Shown here piece by piece: positions 1-10,288 of a DNA stretch of 64,000 nt. Under the pieces are notes generated by a model. It saw nothing but the letters and a program-made list of their open reading frames with translations. It was not told the origin of the DNA and made no database searches. The stretch is from assembly GCA_023150945.1 (NCBI GenBank), contig JAKLJX010000011.1, forward strand, positions 124,001 through 188,000, read 5' to 3'. The stretch comes from a bacterium. Lineage in GTDB: Bacteria > Zhuqueibacterota > Zhuqueibacteria > Zhuqueibacterales > Zhuqueibacteraceae. The first letter of the stretch is position 1; each line of letters starts with the position of its first letter. Position numbers and translations under genes: made by a program.

Positions 1-1470
1 GGCTTGTTCGAGTTCATGCGGCGCCGGCCGAATTCCTATCGCCTCGAGCCGGTCAACTCCGACGAAGTGGAAAGCGCGCGCTTGTGGGAGATCATGGCGT
101 TTCACGGTCAGCCTTCGATCATACTCAATTTGCCGATCACCTATCCGGTGCGGCCGCTCCACGGCTTGATGGTGGCCGGCCTGCCGGTACCGGCCTCCGG
201 TCCGCAGCGCTGCCATCCCGAAAATCTCATCGAAGAGTTCCGCAAACTCGCGCCGGGCTACCAGCCGTTGCCGTCGGTGAGTTTTTCCGGCAAGAACGAG
301 CAGGAATATCTCGATGATTTGCTCGCGACCCTGCGCAACAAGATCAGCGTGGCGCGCCACTGCCTGGAAAACAAGCCGTGGCAGCTCTTTGTGCAAGTGT
401 TCAGCGAGACCGATTTTGCGATGCACTCCTTCTGGCGCCATTACGACCGTACGCATTCGAAATTCAACGCGCAGGATCACCACCGCCACGGCGACGCGAT
501 TCTGCAGGTGTACCGGCTGATTGATGATTTTATCGGCGAGGTGCGCCGGCGCTTTCCCGCGGTGCCGCTGCTGTTGCTTTCCGATCATGGCTTCGGGCCG
601 TTGGAGTATTATCTCTACAGCAACACCTGGTTGTTGCGTGAGGGCTTTCTCGCGCCCAAACGCACGCTGGCGGCACAGCTCAAATACCGCGCGTTTCAAG
701 CCGGCCTCAGCCCGAGCAACCTGTTCGCGCTGATCAACCGGTTGGGCTTGAGCAAGGTCAAGCGCAAAGTCAAAGGCACGCAGCAGGGCTACCGGGCGGC
801 GGAAAAGGTTTTCTTCTCCTTTCCCGACATCGATTGGCGCCGCTCGCGCGCTTATTCCATCGGCGGCGGCATCGCGGGTTTGATCTTCATCAACCTGGCC
901 GGCCGCGAGCCGGAGGGCGTGGTGCAGCCCGGCGCGGAGTATGAGGCGACGCGCGCGGAAATCATCGCGCGCCTGCGTGAGTTCCGCGATCCCCAATCCG
1001 GCGAATTGCTCATCGGTGAAATCTACAAACGCGAGGAGCTGTTCGACGGGCCGTATTTCGAGCGCGCGCCGGATCTGGTGTATTTTCCCAAGGATCCGCG
1101 CTACATCGTTTTCAGCAGCTTTTCCTTTTCCTCGCACCGGGTGATTCGCGACCCCGGACCTTACATCACCGGCCAGCATCGCATGGATGGAATTTTTCTG
1201 ATGCACGGCGCCGGCGTGAAGCAAGGCCAGCGGCTGGAAAATGCGCGCATCATCGACGTGGCGCCCACCGCGCTGTATTTAATGGGCTATCCGGTTCCCA
1301 ACGACATGGACGGCGAAGTGCTCACGGCCGGCTTCCATGAGCCAGTGCTGCGTAACCGGCCGGTCGACCGCATGGAATTCGATTTCAACCGCAACGGCGA
1401 GCAGATGGTGTACAGCGAGGAAGATCGCGCCGAGGTCGAAGCGCGGTTACGCAGCCTGGGGTATTTGTGA
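1..1470 (+). CDS. AlkP-superfamily type I phosphodiesterase (5' end cut by window)
   Basis: This is the C-terminal part of a phosphodiesterase/nucleotide pyrophosphatase-type enzyme of the alkaline phosphatase superfamily. Such enzymes hydrolyse phosphate mono- or diesters with two metal ions. The frame is open to the left edge, so the true start and the N-terminal metal-Asp/nucleophile-Thr block lie outside the window. Visible metal-site motifs are TDFAMHSFW, SDHGFG (Asp and His about 194 codons in) and GQH about 392 codons in. The protein ends in RSLGYL, the same tail as the next gene, which is a paralogue 98 bp downstream. The substrate is unknown; the neighbouring surface-glycan genes suggest an envelope role (inference). 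Confidence 0.85.
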   Translation, partial: GLFEFMRRRPNSYRLEPVNSDEVESARLWEIMAFHGQPSIILNLPITYPVRPLHGLMVAGLPVPASGPQRCHPENLIEEFRKLAPGYQPLPSVSFSGKNEQEYLDDLLATLRNKISVARHCLENKPWQLFVQVFSETDFAMHSFWRHYDRTHSKFNAQDHHRHGDAILQVYRLIDDFIGEVRRRFPAVPLLLLSDHGFGPLEYYLYSNTWLLREGFLAPKRTLAAQLKYRAFQAGLSPSNLFALINRLGLSKVKRKVKGTQQGYRAAEKVFFSFPDIDWRRSRAYSIGGGIAGLIFINLAGREPEGVVQPGAEYEATRAEIIARLREFRDPQSGELLIGEIYKREELFDGPYFERAPDLVYFPKDPRYIVFSSFSFSSHRVIRDPGPYITGQHRMDGIFLMHGAGVKQGQRLENARIIDVAPTALYLMGYPVPNDMDGEVLTAGFHEPVLRNRPVDRMEFDFNRNGEQMVYSEEDRAEVEARLRSLGYL

Positions 1471-1517
1471 GCCATCATGAAAATGGCGTGATATTGAGTG
1501 CTCACGCCATGCGCAGC

Positions 1518-1567
1518 GAGTAGGAGTAGGAGTAGGAGTAAGAGTAAGAGTAGGAGTAGGAGATAGA
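1518..1567 (+). repeat. Imperfect GAGTAR hexanucleotide repeat serving as leader/RBS
   Basis: About seven tandem copies of GAGTAG or GAGTAA run directly into the GTG start codon at 1568. The purine-rich units (GGAG) resemble Shine-Dalgarno sequences; the last GGAG at 1559-1562 sits 5 bases before the start codon, so the repeat appears to provide the ribosome binding site of the downstream gene. Copy-number change would move or multiply the RBS. Confidence 0.8.
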
Positions 1568-3094
1568 GTGACAGCTAGAGCACCGCGGATTTTATTCTTC
1601 GGGATGGACGGCGCGACGTGGCGCATTCTCAAACCGATGCTGGCGCAAGGCCGGCTTCCCAATTTGCAGCGTTTGTGCGAAGCCGGCTCCTCCAGTGTGT
1701 TGCATTCGCTCGAGCCGATGGTCTCGCCGGCAATTTGGACCAGCATCGCCTCGGGCAAGACGCCGGACAAGCACGGCGTGTGGGACTTCGTGGTCTCCTC
1801 CAAAAGCGTGCGCTGCAAGCGCATTTGGGACATGGCAACGGAATCCGGCTTGCGCACCGGGTTGTGCGGCTACATGGTCACCTGGCCGCCGCCGCCGCTA
1901 CCGGGCTTCGTCATCCCCGGATCTTTTTCGCGCGGCCCGGAGACGCATCCCGCCTCGCTGCAGGTGATTCGCGAGCTGGATATGACGCAACGCTCGGACA
2001 GCAAGCGCTCGCTCGCTGATCATTTGCGCCGCGCCTGGCAAAGCCACCGCTTGGGCGTGCGGCCGGCCACTTTTCTCGATGCAGCCTGGACGCTGGCGTG
2101 CACGCGGCTGCAGCGCGGCTATCTCGAAAAGTTCTACCAGATGCGCCGCATCGGCTTCGCAGTCTATTCCGATGTCTTTCTCCGGCAGGTGCAGCAGTAT
2201 CAGCCGGAATTGGCCATGTATGTTTTCACGCTGGTGGACAGCACCTCGCACAACTATTGGAAGTTCATGGAACCGGAGCGCTTCAATGACGTGGCCGCAT
2301 CGGAAATCCGGCGACACGGCGACAAGATTCACCGGGCCTATGAGGCGGTGGATCGCATGATCGGCCGCACGCTGGCCGCGCTCGACCGCGGCGAAACCAA
2401 TGTGATTGTGGTGTCGGACCACGGCTTTCAGTCGGTGCCGGAAGCGCAGGGCCGCACGCCCGATCGCACGGTGCGCATCCTGCCGGAGGCGCTGATCGAA
2501 TTGCTCGGCTGGCCGCCGGCGCAGGTGCGTTCCTTCAACATTCGCGGCGCGACTTTCTTTCGCCACCGCCAGGAGGAGGCCGTGCAAGTGGAAAAGATGC
2601 GCGCCGATCTGGCGGCGATTCACCTCACGCCGGCAGATATGCCGCTGTTCGAGGTCAAGCCCGATCCCTACGGCAATCTCGAACTTTCGCTCAGTCCGGC
2701 CATCGGCGATTTGCACGGCCTGCAAGTGAAGCTGCCGAATGGCCGCGTGATTCCGGCCGAGCGCATCGTGGCCGGCGACCTCGGCACGATTTCGGGAGAT
2801 CACCAGCTCGAGGGCATCCTCATCGCCGCCGGCCCAGCGATTCGCCGCGGCGCAACCCTGCAACAGGCCAGCGTCCTGGACGTCACGCCCACGCTGCTCG
2901 CGCTGCTGGGATTGCCGGTCGGCCGCGACATGGACGGCCGTGTGCTGACCGAGATGTTGACACCGGGATTTTTGAGCGCCACCCCAGTGCAGTATCGCGA
3001 ATCCTGGGAGCAGCCCGATTGGAGCTACGAAGAAGACACTGCCTCCGCGGATGAAACCTTGAAAGAACATTTGCGCAGTCTGGGCTATTTGTAA
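1568..3094 (+). CDS. AlkP-superfamily type I phosphodiesterase/nucleotide pyrophosphatase
   Basis: A complete 508-residue alkaline-phosphatase-superfamily hydrolase, paralogous to the truncated gene just upstream. Residues expected for the two-metal site are visible: Asp14 in FFGMDGATW, the presumed nucleophile Thr58 in SPAIWTS followed by GKTPDKHG, Asp284-His285 in VVSDHGF and His412 in SGDHQLEG. No signal peptide is evident, so it is probably cytoplasmic. The GTG start is chosen because the GGAG of the hexanucleotide repeat lies 5 bases upstream and translation from it begins directly before the first beta strand (RILFFGMDG). It ends in RSLGYL like its neighbour. The natural substrate cannot be told from sequence. 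Confidence 0.88.
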   Translation: MTARAPRILFFGMDGATWRILKPMLAQGRLPNLQRLCEAGSSSVLHSLEPMVSPAIWTSIASGKTPDKHGVWDFVVSSKSVRCKRIWDMATESGLRTGLCGYMVTWPPPPLPGFVIPGSFSRGPETHPASLQVIRELDMTQRSDSKRSLADHLRRAWQSHRLGVRPATFLDAAWTLACTRLQRGYLEKFYQMRRIGFAVYSDVFLRQVQQYQPELAMYVFTLVDSTSHNYWKFMEPERFNDVAASEIRRHGDKIHRAYEAVDRMIGRTLAALDRGETNVIVVSDHGFQSVPEAQGRTPDRTVRILPEALIELLGWPPAQVRSFNIRGATFFRHRQEEAVQVEKMRADLAAIHLTPADMPLFEVKPDPYGNLELSLSPAIGDLHGLQVKLPNGRVIPAERIVAGDLGTISGDHQLEGILIAAGPAIRRGATLQQASVLDVTPTLLALLGLPVGRDMDGRVLTEMLTPGFLSATPVQYRESWEQPDWSYEEDTASADETLKEHLRSLGYL

Positions 3095-3199
3095 CGCCGG
3101 ATGCAATCAAGTCATCACGGCAGGAAGACAAAGCCGGCCAGAGACCCTGCGGCAATCCCGCTGTGTCACTCTGAAAAGAATCCTTTGGGGAGAATTGCC

Positions 3200-5539
3200 A
3201 TGACTCGTCAACGCACATACCTTTGGGGGATGCGATTCTGCGCGCTGCTGGCGATGCTGGCGCTTTGGATCGGAATGTCGACCACGGGCCGCGGCGGGCG
3301 CCGTGATTTCACTGCCACGGTGGAGCCGGCGGTGGCCACGGCGCGTACGCACGGCACCTGGACTGTCCGGCTCACGGTCGAGGCCGACAGTTTGAGCACC
3401 GGCGCCACGATCAAATATCGCTTCATCAAGGGATTCGGTGAGCCGCAGAATAGCGATTCGCTCAGGCAGAATTTCGTCGCCGCTCGCACCGACAACCCGC
3501 GCGCGCAAGTCGCCATCACCGGCCTGGAGCGCAGCGATGCCGCCATCACCTGGGATTGGGATCGCAACGCCTGGATCATCACTGTCAAAGTCCTGGCGGG
3601 CACGTTGCGGCGCGGGGACACCATCGAGCTGCTCTACGGCGCCAATCCGCCGCGCGGCCGCATGCTTGCGCCGCCCTCGACATTCGTTGACACGATGAGC
3701 ATTGCATATGACTTGACCGGCAGCGGCGTCTTCCAAGAAGTGCTGGCGCCGCCCGCGCTGCGCGTGACGCCGGGCGAGCCGCAGCAGATTGCCGCCTATC
3801 TGCCCTCGCAGATCATGGCCGGCGAACCGGCGCGGCTGCGCGTGGTGATTTTGGACGAAAACTTCAATCTCGTGCCGGAGACCATGGCCAAGCTGTTCCT
3901 GTCCACCGATGATCCGGAAGCCAATCTGCTCAACAGCGTCAGCCTCACGCTCACGGACAGCGGCCGCTTGGACATTCCGTTGACGTTCATGAGCGCCGGC
4001 ACGCATCGCGTCGCCGTGCGCGCGCAAGTGTTGCATAGCGGCGCGCAACTGGCAGCGGAGAGCAATCCCGTGCGGGTCACGGCGATGGCACCGCCCTACC
4101 GCATTTTTTGGGGCGATCTGCACAGTCACACGCGCATCAGTCACGACGGCCACGGTACCGGCTCGTTCGCCAAGGCGCGCGACGTCGCCGCCTTGGATTT
4201 CTACGCGCTCACCGAGCACACCAGCAGTGATTTTGGCGAGCAGGGCGGCATCACGGCGGCGGAATGGCAGGAGATCAAGGCGCAGGTGGTCAACTACAAC
4301 CAGCCGGGAACGTTCGTCACTTTGCTCGGCTATGAGTACAGCCGGCTCGCGCCCTCCGGGCATCACAATGTCTATTTCAACGGCTCGGATGAAGCCTTGG
4401 CGCAGCTCCCGCTCTATCGCGACCAGATGCGCGGCGAGATTCAAGATTTGTGGCGCCGCCTCGAAAGCATGCTGCCGCCGGCGGTGGAGTTTCTGACCGT
4501 GCCGCATCACACCGGCATCATGTGGTCGACCACCTCGAATTCGGCGATCAGTTTTGGCCCGGGGTACGGCCACCGTTTCTACCGGCCGCTCATCGAGATC
4601 TATTCGTCGCACGGCCAGAGTGAGATCTACGCGCCGGATCATCCCCTGTCCTATGACCGGCTGCAGGAGGAAGGCCGCTTCAGCACGCCGGGCCCGCACT
4701 ACGCGCAAGATGCCTGGGCCGCCGGCGAAGTGCTGGGCACCATCGCCTCCAGTGATGATCACAGCGCCCGGCCGGGGCTGCCCTTTCGCGGCCTGACGGC
4801 CGTCCTGGCCGGCGAACTGACGCGCGACGCGGTCTTCCAGGCACTGCGCCAACGTCGCGTCTACGCCACCACCGGCCAGCGCATGCTGCTCGATTTCACC
4901 GTGGCCGGCCACATGATGGGCGCGCGGCTGGAAATGCCGCTCGGAACCTTTCCCGCGATTGCCGCTGAAGTCGCCGGCACGGACAGCATCGCGTTTATGG
5001 AAGTTCTCAAATGGAACATGAAGAACGGCCGCTGGCACGACGGCCATCCGCTTTTCGAAGTGATCCGGCACTGGCCCGGTGAGGGTTTGCAAATGCAGCG
5101 CACGTTCGTGGACTCGAGCTATACCGGCGAGGCGATATACTATCTGCGCGTCCAGCAGCGGAATGAGATCTATGATGTCGCCCGGCGGCTGTACCGTCCG
5201 GTGTGGGCGTGGTCCAGCCCGGTTTGGGTGATGGCGCCCAATCCGCTCGATACCACGGAGCACCAGGCGCCGCCGCGGGAATTGCAGCTCGGCGTGAGCT
5301 ATCCCAATCCTAATCACGGCCAGGCGCAGGTCAATTTCTATCTGCCGGCCGGCGGCCGCGCGACCCTGCGCCTGTTCGACACGCTCGGCCGGGAAGTCGC
5401 GGTGGTATTCGACGGTTTCGAAGCAGAAGGATGGTATTCCACCCGCCTGGACACGCAGGCGCTGGCCAATGGACTTTACTTTTTGAGATTGCAGGCCGGC
5501 GGCAGTGTGCTGGTGCGGCGGCTGGTGGTGATGAAATGA
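3200..5539 (+). CDS. Secreted DUF3604 (PHP-like) protein with C-terminal sorting domain
   Basis: A 779-residue secreted protein. The ATG at 3200 follows GGGGAGA and starts a signal peptide (hydrophobic FCALLAMLALWIG). An N-terminal beta-rich part of about 300 residues precedes a DUF3604 domain that begins with the PHP-type metal motif GDLHSHT (His308, His310). It continues with YALTEHTSS, VPHHTG and SSDDHSARPG, all likely metal ligands. The last 80 or so residues form a FlgD-like sorting domain (SYPNPN, LFDTLGREV, NGLYFLRL) ending in RRLVVMK, as in type IX secretion cargo. Frame remains open upstream to 3101, but that extension lacks an RBS. DUF3604 enzymes are often near sulfatases/phosphatases; substrate unknown. 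Confidence 0.88.
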   Translation: MTRQRTYLWGMRFCALLAMLALWIGMSTTGRGGRRDFTATVEPAVATARTHGTWTVRLTVEADSLSTGATIKYRFIKGFGEPQNSDSLRQNFVAARTDNPRAQVAITGLERSDAAITWDWDRNAWIITVKVLAGTLRRGDTIELLYGANPPRGRMLAPPSTFVDTMSIAYDLTGSGVFQEVLAPPALRVTPGEPQQIAAYLPSQIMAGEPARLRVVILDENFNLVPETMAKLFLSTDDPEANLLNSVSLTLTDSGRLDIPLTFMSAGTHRVAVRAQVLHSGAQLAAESNPVRVTAMAPPYRIFWGDLHSHTRISHDGHGTGSFAKARDVAALDFYALTEHTSSDFGEQGGITAAEWQEIKAQVVNYNQPGTFVTLLGYEYSRLAPSGHHNVYFNGSDEALAQLPLYRDQMRGEIQDLWRRLESMLPPAVEFLTVPHHTGIMWSTTSNSAISFGPGYGHRFYRPLIEIYSSHGQSEIYAPDHPLSYDRLQEEGRFSTPGPHYAQDAWAAGEVLGTIASSDDHSARPGLPFRGLTAVLAGELTRDAVFQALRQRRVYATTGQRMLLDFTVAGHMMGARLEMPLGTFPAIAAEVAGTDSIAFMEVLKWNMKNGRWHDGHPLFEVIRHWPGEGLQMQRTFVDSSYTGEAIYYLRVQQRNEIYDVARRLYRPVWAWSSPVWVMAPNPLDTTEHQAPPRELQLGVSYPNPNHGQAQVNFYLPAGGRATLRLFDTLGREVAVVFDGFEAEGWYSTRLDTQALANGLYFLRLQAGGSVLVRRLVVMK

Positions 5540-5600
5540 AGGGACCGGGGGCGGGACGCAAAAGCGATCGGCAATTGGTTATCTGACAACTCAGCTCGAC

Positions 5601-6347
5601 ATGGGTCTGCTGCACAACATGCAACAACTTCTCTCGCTTTTGGAAAGTCCGGCCGCGCTCAAAGCCATGCTGACGTGGCCGCAGTTTTCCGTCACCTCTT
5701 ACCACATGGTTTCTGCGCTGGTGAAGCAGGGTCTGCGGCCGCGCACGATCTTGGACGTCGGCGCCAACGTCGGCCAGTTTGCCGTGGCGGCGGCGCGGCT
5801 GTTTCCCGGCGTGCACGTGCACTCGTTCGAGCCGCTGCCGGATTGTGTGGCGCATCTGCGCAAACATGCGGCGCGCCTGGGCAACATCACGGTCCATCCG
5901 GTGGCGCTGGGCGAACGCGAGGGCGAAGTGACCATGCGGGTGAACGCCCAAAGCCGCGCCAGTTCGGTATTGCCGCTGGCGCCGGCGCATCGCGAAGCGT
6001 TTCCGGCCGCGCAGGAACAGCGCGAAATCACCGTGCGCGTTGCCACTTTGGATCAGATGCTTGCCGGCCTCGCGCTGCCGCCGCCGGTATTGCTCAAGAT
6101 CGACGTGCAAGGCTATGAAGCGCAAACCCTGCGAGGCGCAACCGCCACGCTGCCGCAGATCGAGTACGCCGTGCTGGAAACTTCCTTCAAGCCGTTGTAC
6201 AACGGCGAGCTGCTGTTCATGGATGTGGTGCGGCTGATGGAAGCCCGGGGCATGTGTTTCAGCCGGCCGGTGGGCTGGCTGGCCGCGCCCAAGACCGGCG
6301 AAGTGTTGCAGATGGATGCGCTGTTCGTGAGGACTTCTCAATCATGA
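5601..6347 (+). CDS. FkbM-family SAM-dependent methyltransferase
   Basis: A 248-residue class I methyltransferase of the FkbM type, which O-methylates sugars or polyketides. The SAM-binding region is ILDVGANVGQFA (about residues 50-61), followed by acidic SFEPLP. The family-typical KIDVQGYE motif lies near residue 168 and YAVLETSF follows. The protein has no signal peptide or membrane segment. It lies 61 bp after the DUF3604 gene and 10 bp before the next ORF, consistent with one transcript. In this surface-glycan context it probably methylates a glycan residue (inference). Confidence 0.85.
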   Translation: MGLLHNMQQLLSLLESPAALKAMLTWPQFSVTSYHMVSALVKQGLRPRTILDVGANVGQFAVAAARLFPGVHVHSFEPLPDCVAHLRKHAARLGNITVHPVALGEREGEVTMRVNAQSRASSVLPLAPAHREAFPAAQEQREITVRVATLDQMLAGLALPPPVLLKIDVQGYEAQTLRGATATLPQIEYAVLETSFKPLYNGELLFMDVVRLMEARGMCFSRPVGWLAAPKTGEVLQMDALFVRTSQS

Positions 6348-6387
6348 CTGATGGCAGATGGCTCGGATACCAAAAACATCTCTGAGA

Positions 6388-8526
6388 ATGCGAATTCACC
6401 GAGTTTCGCGCAGACTGTGCTTGCGCACCGTCGCGTGCTGTTCTGTGCTGTTCTCCTGCACCAGCGCACCCGCCGGCGGAGGCGAAGTCGTGCGCTACAA
6501 CCGGCCGCAGCTCACCCTGGCCAATGCCGGCTTCGAGCTGGGCGCCGTGGCCTGGAAGCCCCTGGCCGAAAATCTCGTGGGCTTCGAAATCACCTCCGAT
6601 TCCCTGGAGGCCACCGCGGGCCGGCGGTCATTGAAAATCGATTTGAGCCGCAGCCGGGTGTTCGGCGAGGGCACCTTCCGCCTCGTCAGTCCGTGGCTCA
6701 CCCTGCCGGGCGGCGGCGAATTCGAATTCTCCGCGCAGGTGAAAGCTGCCAGCGCCGGCCGCAAAGTGGCGTTGCGCGTGATCAACGGTGTTGCCAAGCA
6801 AGCCTTGCGCAGCGGCAAGCAGCGGCGCGGCGGTGCCGCCGATCATGAAGCAATCAGCACGGCCTGGACTCCCGTGGCGTTCAGCGGCACTCTGCCGGTT
6901 GCGGAAAAAGACGCGTACCGGCTGGCGTTGGAGTTCGAAGCGCCCGGGGTTTATTGGATCGATCAAATCGAATTCCGCCACCGCGGCCAAAGTATCTGCG
7001 CCGAGGCCGAACTGACTGCCGGATTGCAGCCCGTCGATCGCAAAACCAAACTCTCTGCTGCGCCGGCACAGATTGCGCTGCAACTCTGGCTTGCCAACCG
7101 CGCGGAGCGGCCGCGCGATCTCAAACTCCAGCTTCATCTCGCCAGCCGTTTGCACGCCGGGCAGGATTTACCGGCGCAAGCCGTGACGCTGGCAGGGCAA
7201 ACGTCGCGGCGCCACGTCTTCACCATTCCGCTGGCGCACGCCGATGACTATCGCCTGGAGTGGACGCTGCGCGAGACCGCCGGGCCGCTGGTCGCGCAGG
7301 GCGTGCTGCGCCTGGCCGCACACAACGCCCAATTGCCCGCCGCGACCGCCGGCGAAGCGGTGTGGGGCATGCATCTCAACGCCATGAATCTGGAGATCAC
7401 GCTGCCGCTGTTGCGCCAGGCGCACGTGACTTATCTGCGCAACGTGCTGCAGCTCTATTGGAGCCAGGTCGAGCCCAAGCCCGGCAAATGGCAATGGCCC
7501 GATGAGTTGATTGCCTATTTGCAAGAGCAGGGTTTTCAATTCCTGCCGATTCTGGGATTCCCGCCGCGCTGGGCCAGCGCCCCGGCGACACCCGGCGCCC
7601 CGGATTTGCAGAACAAAATGCCGCGCTCAATGGAAGAGTTTCGCAACTATTTGAGGGAAGTGACGGGGCGCTACGGCCGCCAAATCACCCGCTGGGAAAT
7701 CTGGAACGAGCCCAACTTGCCACGCTATTTCGACGGCACGCCCGGCGACTATGGCGCAGTGCTGGCGGCGGCAGTGCGTGCCTTCGCGCAATTGCAGCCG
7801 CAGGCGCAACTCGCCGGCTTGAGCCTGGCCTGGTCGGATGACAATCTCGCGGGGTTCGTGCAGCAAGCGCTGGCGCCTTCCCAGGCGCGGCCGCAAGCCG
7901 TCTCCTTTCACCCTTATGAGAAGATTGCGCCGGAGCAGGCGCTGATGGAGAAGATCGAACAACTGCGGCTGCAGGTGCGGGAATTATGCGGCTATGTGCC
8001 GGAACTGTGGGCCACGGAAACCGGCTATCGCGGCCGCGATTCCATCAACGCCGCCATCCCCTACTATTCGCCGCCGCGGCCCGCCACCGTGGATGAGATG
8101 ACGCAAGCGGAATATCTCGTGCGCCATGCGCTGCTCGCCAAAGCCGCGGGGGTGAAGTATTATTTCTGCTATTCGATGGACAGTGAGCGCAGCCGCAGCG
8201 GCCCGGACGTGCACGGCTTGCTCGACCATGATGCGGAGGCCAGCGTAAAGCCGGCGTTGCTGGCCTATGTCACGCTCGCGCAATTGTGCGGCGACGCAGT
8301 GTTCGAGCGCCGCGAAGAACTGGCCAATCCCGGGCAATATCTCATGCACTATCGCCGTGCCGATGGCCGGCGCTTCTCCGCGCTGTGGCAAAGCGAGGGA
8401 ACGGCGACGGTGGCGCTGCCGGCCTCGGTGCAGCGCGCCGAAGCTTGGGATTTCTTCGGCAATCGCCTGACCCCGGCTGCAGGCAAACTGCCGATTCAGA
8501 CACGGCCGGTTTATTTTCTGCAGTAG
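6388..8526 (+). CDS. GH-A clan glycoside hydrolase-like lipoprotein (GH39-like barrel)
   Basis: A 712-residue exported protein. The start at 6388 gives a short Arg-rich signal sequence ending at a possible lipobox (VLFSC); an in-frame ATG at 6358 would add 10 residues. The N-terminal 300 residues are beta-sandwich-like (carbohydrate-binding style, with LANAGFELG at its beginning). A TIM barrel follows: VWGMHLN, YLRNVLQLYWSQVEP, then WEIWNEPN with the acid/base Glu expected in clan GH-A. ELWATETGYRG carries the probable nucleophile Glu. The C-terminal beta domain is short. Probable activity is on a surface or environmental beta-glycoside. Family number is uncertain. Confidence 0.78.
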   Translation: MRIHRVSRRLCLRTVACCSVLFSCTSAPAGGGEVVRYNRPQLTLANAGFELGAVAWKPLAENLVGFEITSDSLEATAGRRSLKIDLSRSRVFGEGTFRLVSPWLTLPGGGEFEFSAQVKAASAGRKVALRVINGVAKQALRSGKQRRGGAADHEAISTAWTPVAFSGTLPVAEKDAYRLALEFEAPGVYWIDQIEFRHRGQSICAEAELTAGLQPVDRKTKLSAAPAQIALQLWLANRAERPRDLKLQLHLASRLHAGQDLPAQAVTLAGQTSRRHVFTIPLAHADDYRLEWTLRETAGPLVAQGVLRLAAHNAQLPAATAGEAVWGMHLNAMNLEITLPLLRQAHVTYLRNVLQLYWSQVEPKPGKWQWPDELIAYLQEQGFQFLPILGFPPRWASAPATPGAPDLQNKMPRSMEEFRNYLREVTGRYGRQITRWEIWNEPNLPRYFDGTPGDYGAVLAAAVRAFAQLQPQAQLAGLSLAWSDDNLAGFVQQALAPSQARPQAVSFHPYEKIAPEQALMEKIEQLRLQVRELCGYVPELWATETGYRGRDSINAAIPYYSPPRPATVDEMTQAEYLVRHALLAKAAGVKYYFCYSMDSERSRSGPDVHGLLDHDAEASVKPALLAYVTLAQLCGDAVFERREELANPGQYLMHYRRADGRRFSALWQSEGTATVALPASVQRAEAWDFFGNRLTPAAGKLPIQTRPVYFLQ

Positions 8527-8792
8527 TGCACTGCCATTGCGATTTGCAGGCGTACACGATCGGGACTTCATTCAGATGAATCCGGTGATGCTCACGGTGT
8601 TACTTTTGAATCCTCACCGGGTCCTTGCAGAATGACATTTGTGGCGATATGCCTGTCAAGGTGCAGCGCACCAGCAGCGGGAGCCGGAGCGCGGGGACAT
8701 GGGGTCGCGGCCAGCCATCGCTACAGCCGCGCGGGAAAACAGTAATGGTTGACTCGGCAAACTCATCTTTGCTCAACACCATCGTCTTTGCC

Positions 8793-10205
8793 ATGTCCAA
8801 GAAACATAATCGCTATTGGGAAATCACCGGGGCTGTGATTGATTTGGGGACCACGGCGCTGGCCTTCTACGCCGCCTTTTGGCTGCGCTTTCAGGCCGGC
8901 TTTCTGCCGCATGCCAATCCCGATCCCGGCGACTATCTCATCATGCTCGGCGGCATTTTGCCGCTCTGGCTGGGATTGTTTTCGTTCTTCGGTTTGTATG
9001 ACTTTCGGCGGCTGACGCATTTGTACGCGGATCTCCGGCCGCTGCTTTACAGCATCGCCGCGGGCGTGGTGTTCATTTCGGCATTCACGTTTTTCTACCG
9101 CGAGTTTACCTTTTCGCGCCTCATCTTCGTGCTGTTTGGCGCGCTGAATTTCCTGCTGACGCTGAGCGGGCGCGTGCTCCTCCGGCTGAGCCTGCGGCAG
9201 GCCCACCGCCACGGTTATCACCTGCGCCACGTGCTCATCGTCGGCGCGGGCGAACTAGGTTTGCGCGTGGCGGAGCAGGCCAAACGCCACCCCGAGCTGG
9301 GGTATCGCGTGGTGGGCTTCTGCGATGATTTTGAAACCAACGGCATCTACAAGAAAGAATATGGTCTGGAAGTGCTGGGCCGCACCGCCAATCTCAACGA
9401 GATCATCGAAAAATACCGCATCGACAAGGTGATCGTGGCGCTGCCGGGCCGTGCCATCCGCAAGATTTCGCGCATCGTCGAAACCTGCGAGCTGGAAGGC
9501 GTGGAAACCGACATCGTGCCCGACTTCTTCAAATTCATTCAGCCGCGCACCAAAGTGCATGACTTCGCCGGCCTGCCGCTGGTGAGCGTGCGCTTCACGC
9601 CGGTGGATTCCTGGAAATATCGCATCGCCAAACGCCTGTTTGACGCGGTGTTTGCCGGCCTGGCGCTGCTGGTGTTCGCGCCGTTGATGCTGTTGCTCGC
9701 GCTTGCCGTGAAGCTGACCTCACCCGGCCCGGTGTTCTTCAAGCAGGAGCGCATCGGCATCAACCGCCGGCCGTTTTACATGCTCAAATTCCGCTCGATG
9801 AAAGCGGGCGCGGAGACGATCGATCACGAAATCGGCCTGGGGCTGCGCAACGATCCGCGCGTCACCCGCCTGGGAAGGTTTCTGCGGGAATGGAGCCTGG
9901 ATGAGCTGCCCCAGTTTTGGAATGTGCTCATGGGCGACATGAGCGTGGTCGGACCGCGGCCGGAGCGGACCTACCAGGTGCGCCAGTTGAAAACCATGGT
10001 GCCGAATTACATGATCCGCCACCAGGTCAGGACCGGCATGACCGGCTGGGCGCAAGTCAACGGCTGGCGCGGCGATACCTCGATCGACCGGCGCATCGAG
10101 CATGATCTGTATTACATCGAAAACTGGTCGCTCAGCCTTGATCTCAAGATCATCCTGCTGACTTTGTTCGGCGGTGTCATCAGCAAGAAAGCGCGCGCAC
10201 TGTGA
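8793..10205 (+). CDS. Polyprenyl-phosphate sugar phosphotransferase (WcaJ-like), copy 1
   Basis: A 470-residue initiating transferase that places a sugar-1-phosphate on undecaprenyl phosphate for surface polysaccharide synthesis. The N-terminal half has four to five membrane segments, then a nucleotide-binding-like CoA_binding_3 region ([10 protein letters not shown]). The C-terminal bacterial sugar transferase domain has [33 protein letters not shown] and GPRPE. The ATG at 8793 is preferred because the duplicate copy begins at the same place (both preceded by TTTGCCATGTC). In-frame upstream ATGs at 8745 and 8625 cannot be excluded. Its partner glycosyltransferase follows 83 bp downstream. 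Confidence 0.88.
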   Translation: MSKKHNRYWEITGAVIDLGTTALAFYAAFWLRFQAGFLPHANPDPGDYLIMLGGILPLWLGLFSFFGLYDFRRLTHLYADLRPLLYSIAAGVVFISAFTFFYREFTFSRLIFVLFGALNFLLTLSGRVLLRLSLRQAHRHGYHLRHVLIVGAGELGLRVAEQAKRHPELGYRVVGFCDDFETNGIYKKEYGLEVLGRTANLNEIIEKYRIDKVIVALPGRAIRKISRIVETCELEGVETDIVPDFFKFIQPRTKVHDFAGLPLVSVRFTPVDSWKYRIAKRLFDAVFAGLALLVFAPLMLLLALAVKLTSPGPVFFKQERIGINRRPFYMLKFRSMKAGAETIDHEIGLGLRNDPRVTRLGRFLREWSLDELPQFWNVLMGDMSVVGPRPERTYQVRQLKTMVPNYMIRHQVRTGMTGWAQVNGWRGDTSIDRRIEHDLYYIENWSLSLDLKIILLTLFGGVISKKARAL

Positions 10206-10288
10206 GGCCGGCCGCCGGAAAGCGAAGATTCATGACCGGCAACTTTCACGTTGCTCAGGAACGGCACCTCCTGCCATGCGAGGATTGA

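Noticed and set aside
3107-5317. 736-codon open frame on the minus strand
   Set aside because: It is the complement of the DUF3604 gene; high GC codon bias leaves the antisense frame open. The translation is rich in Arg/His/Gln without motifs.
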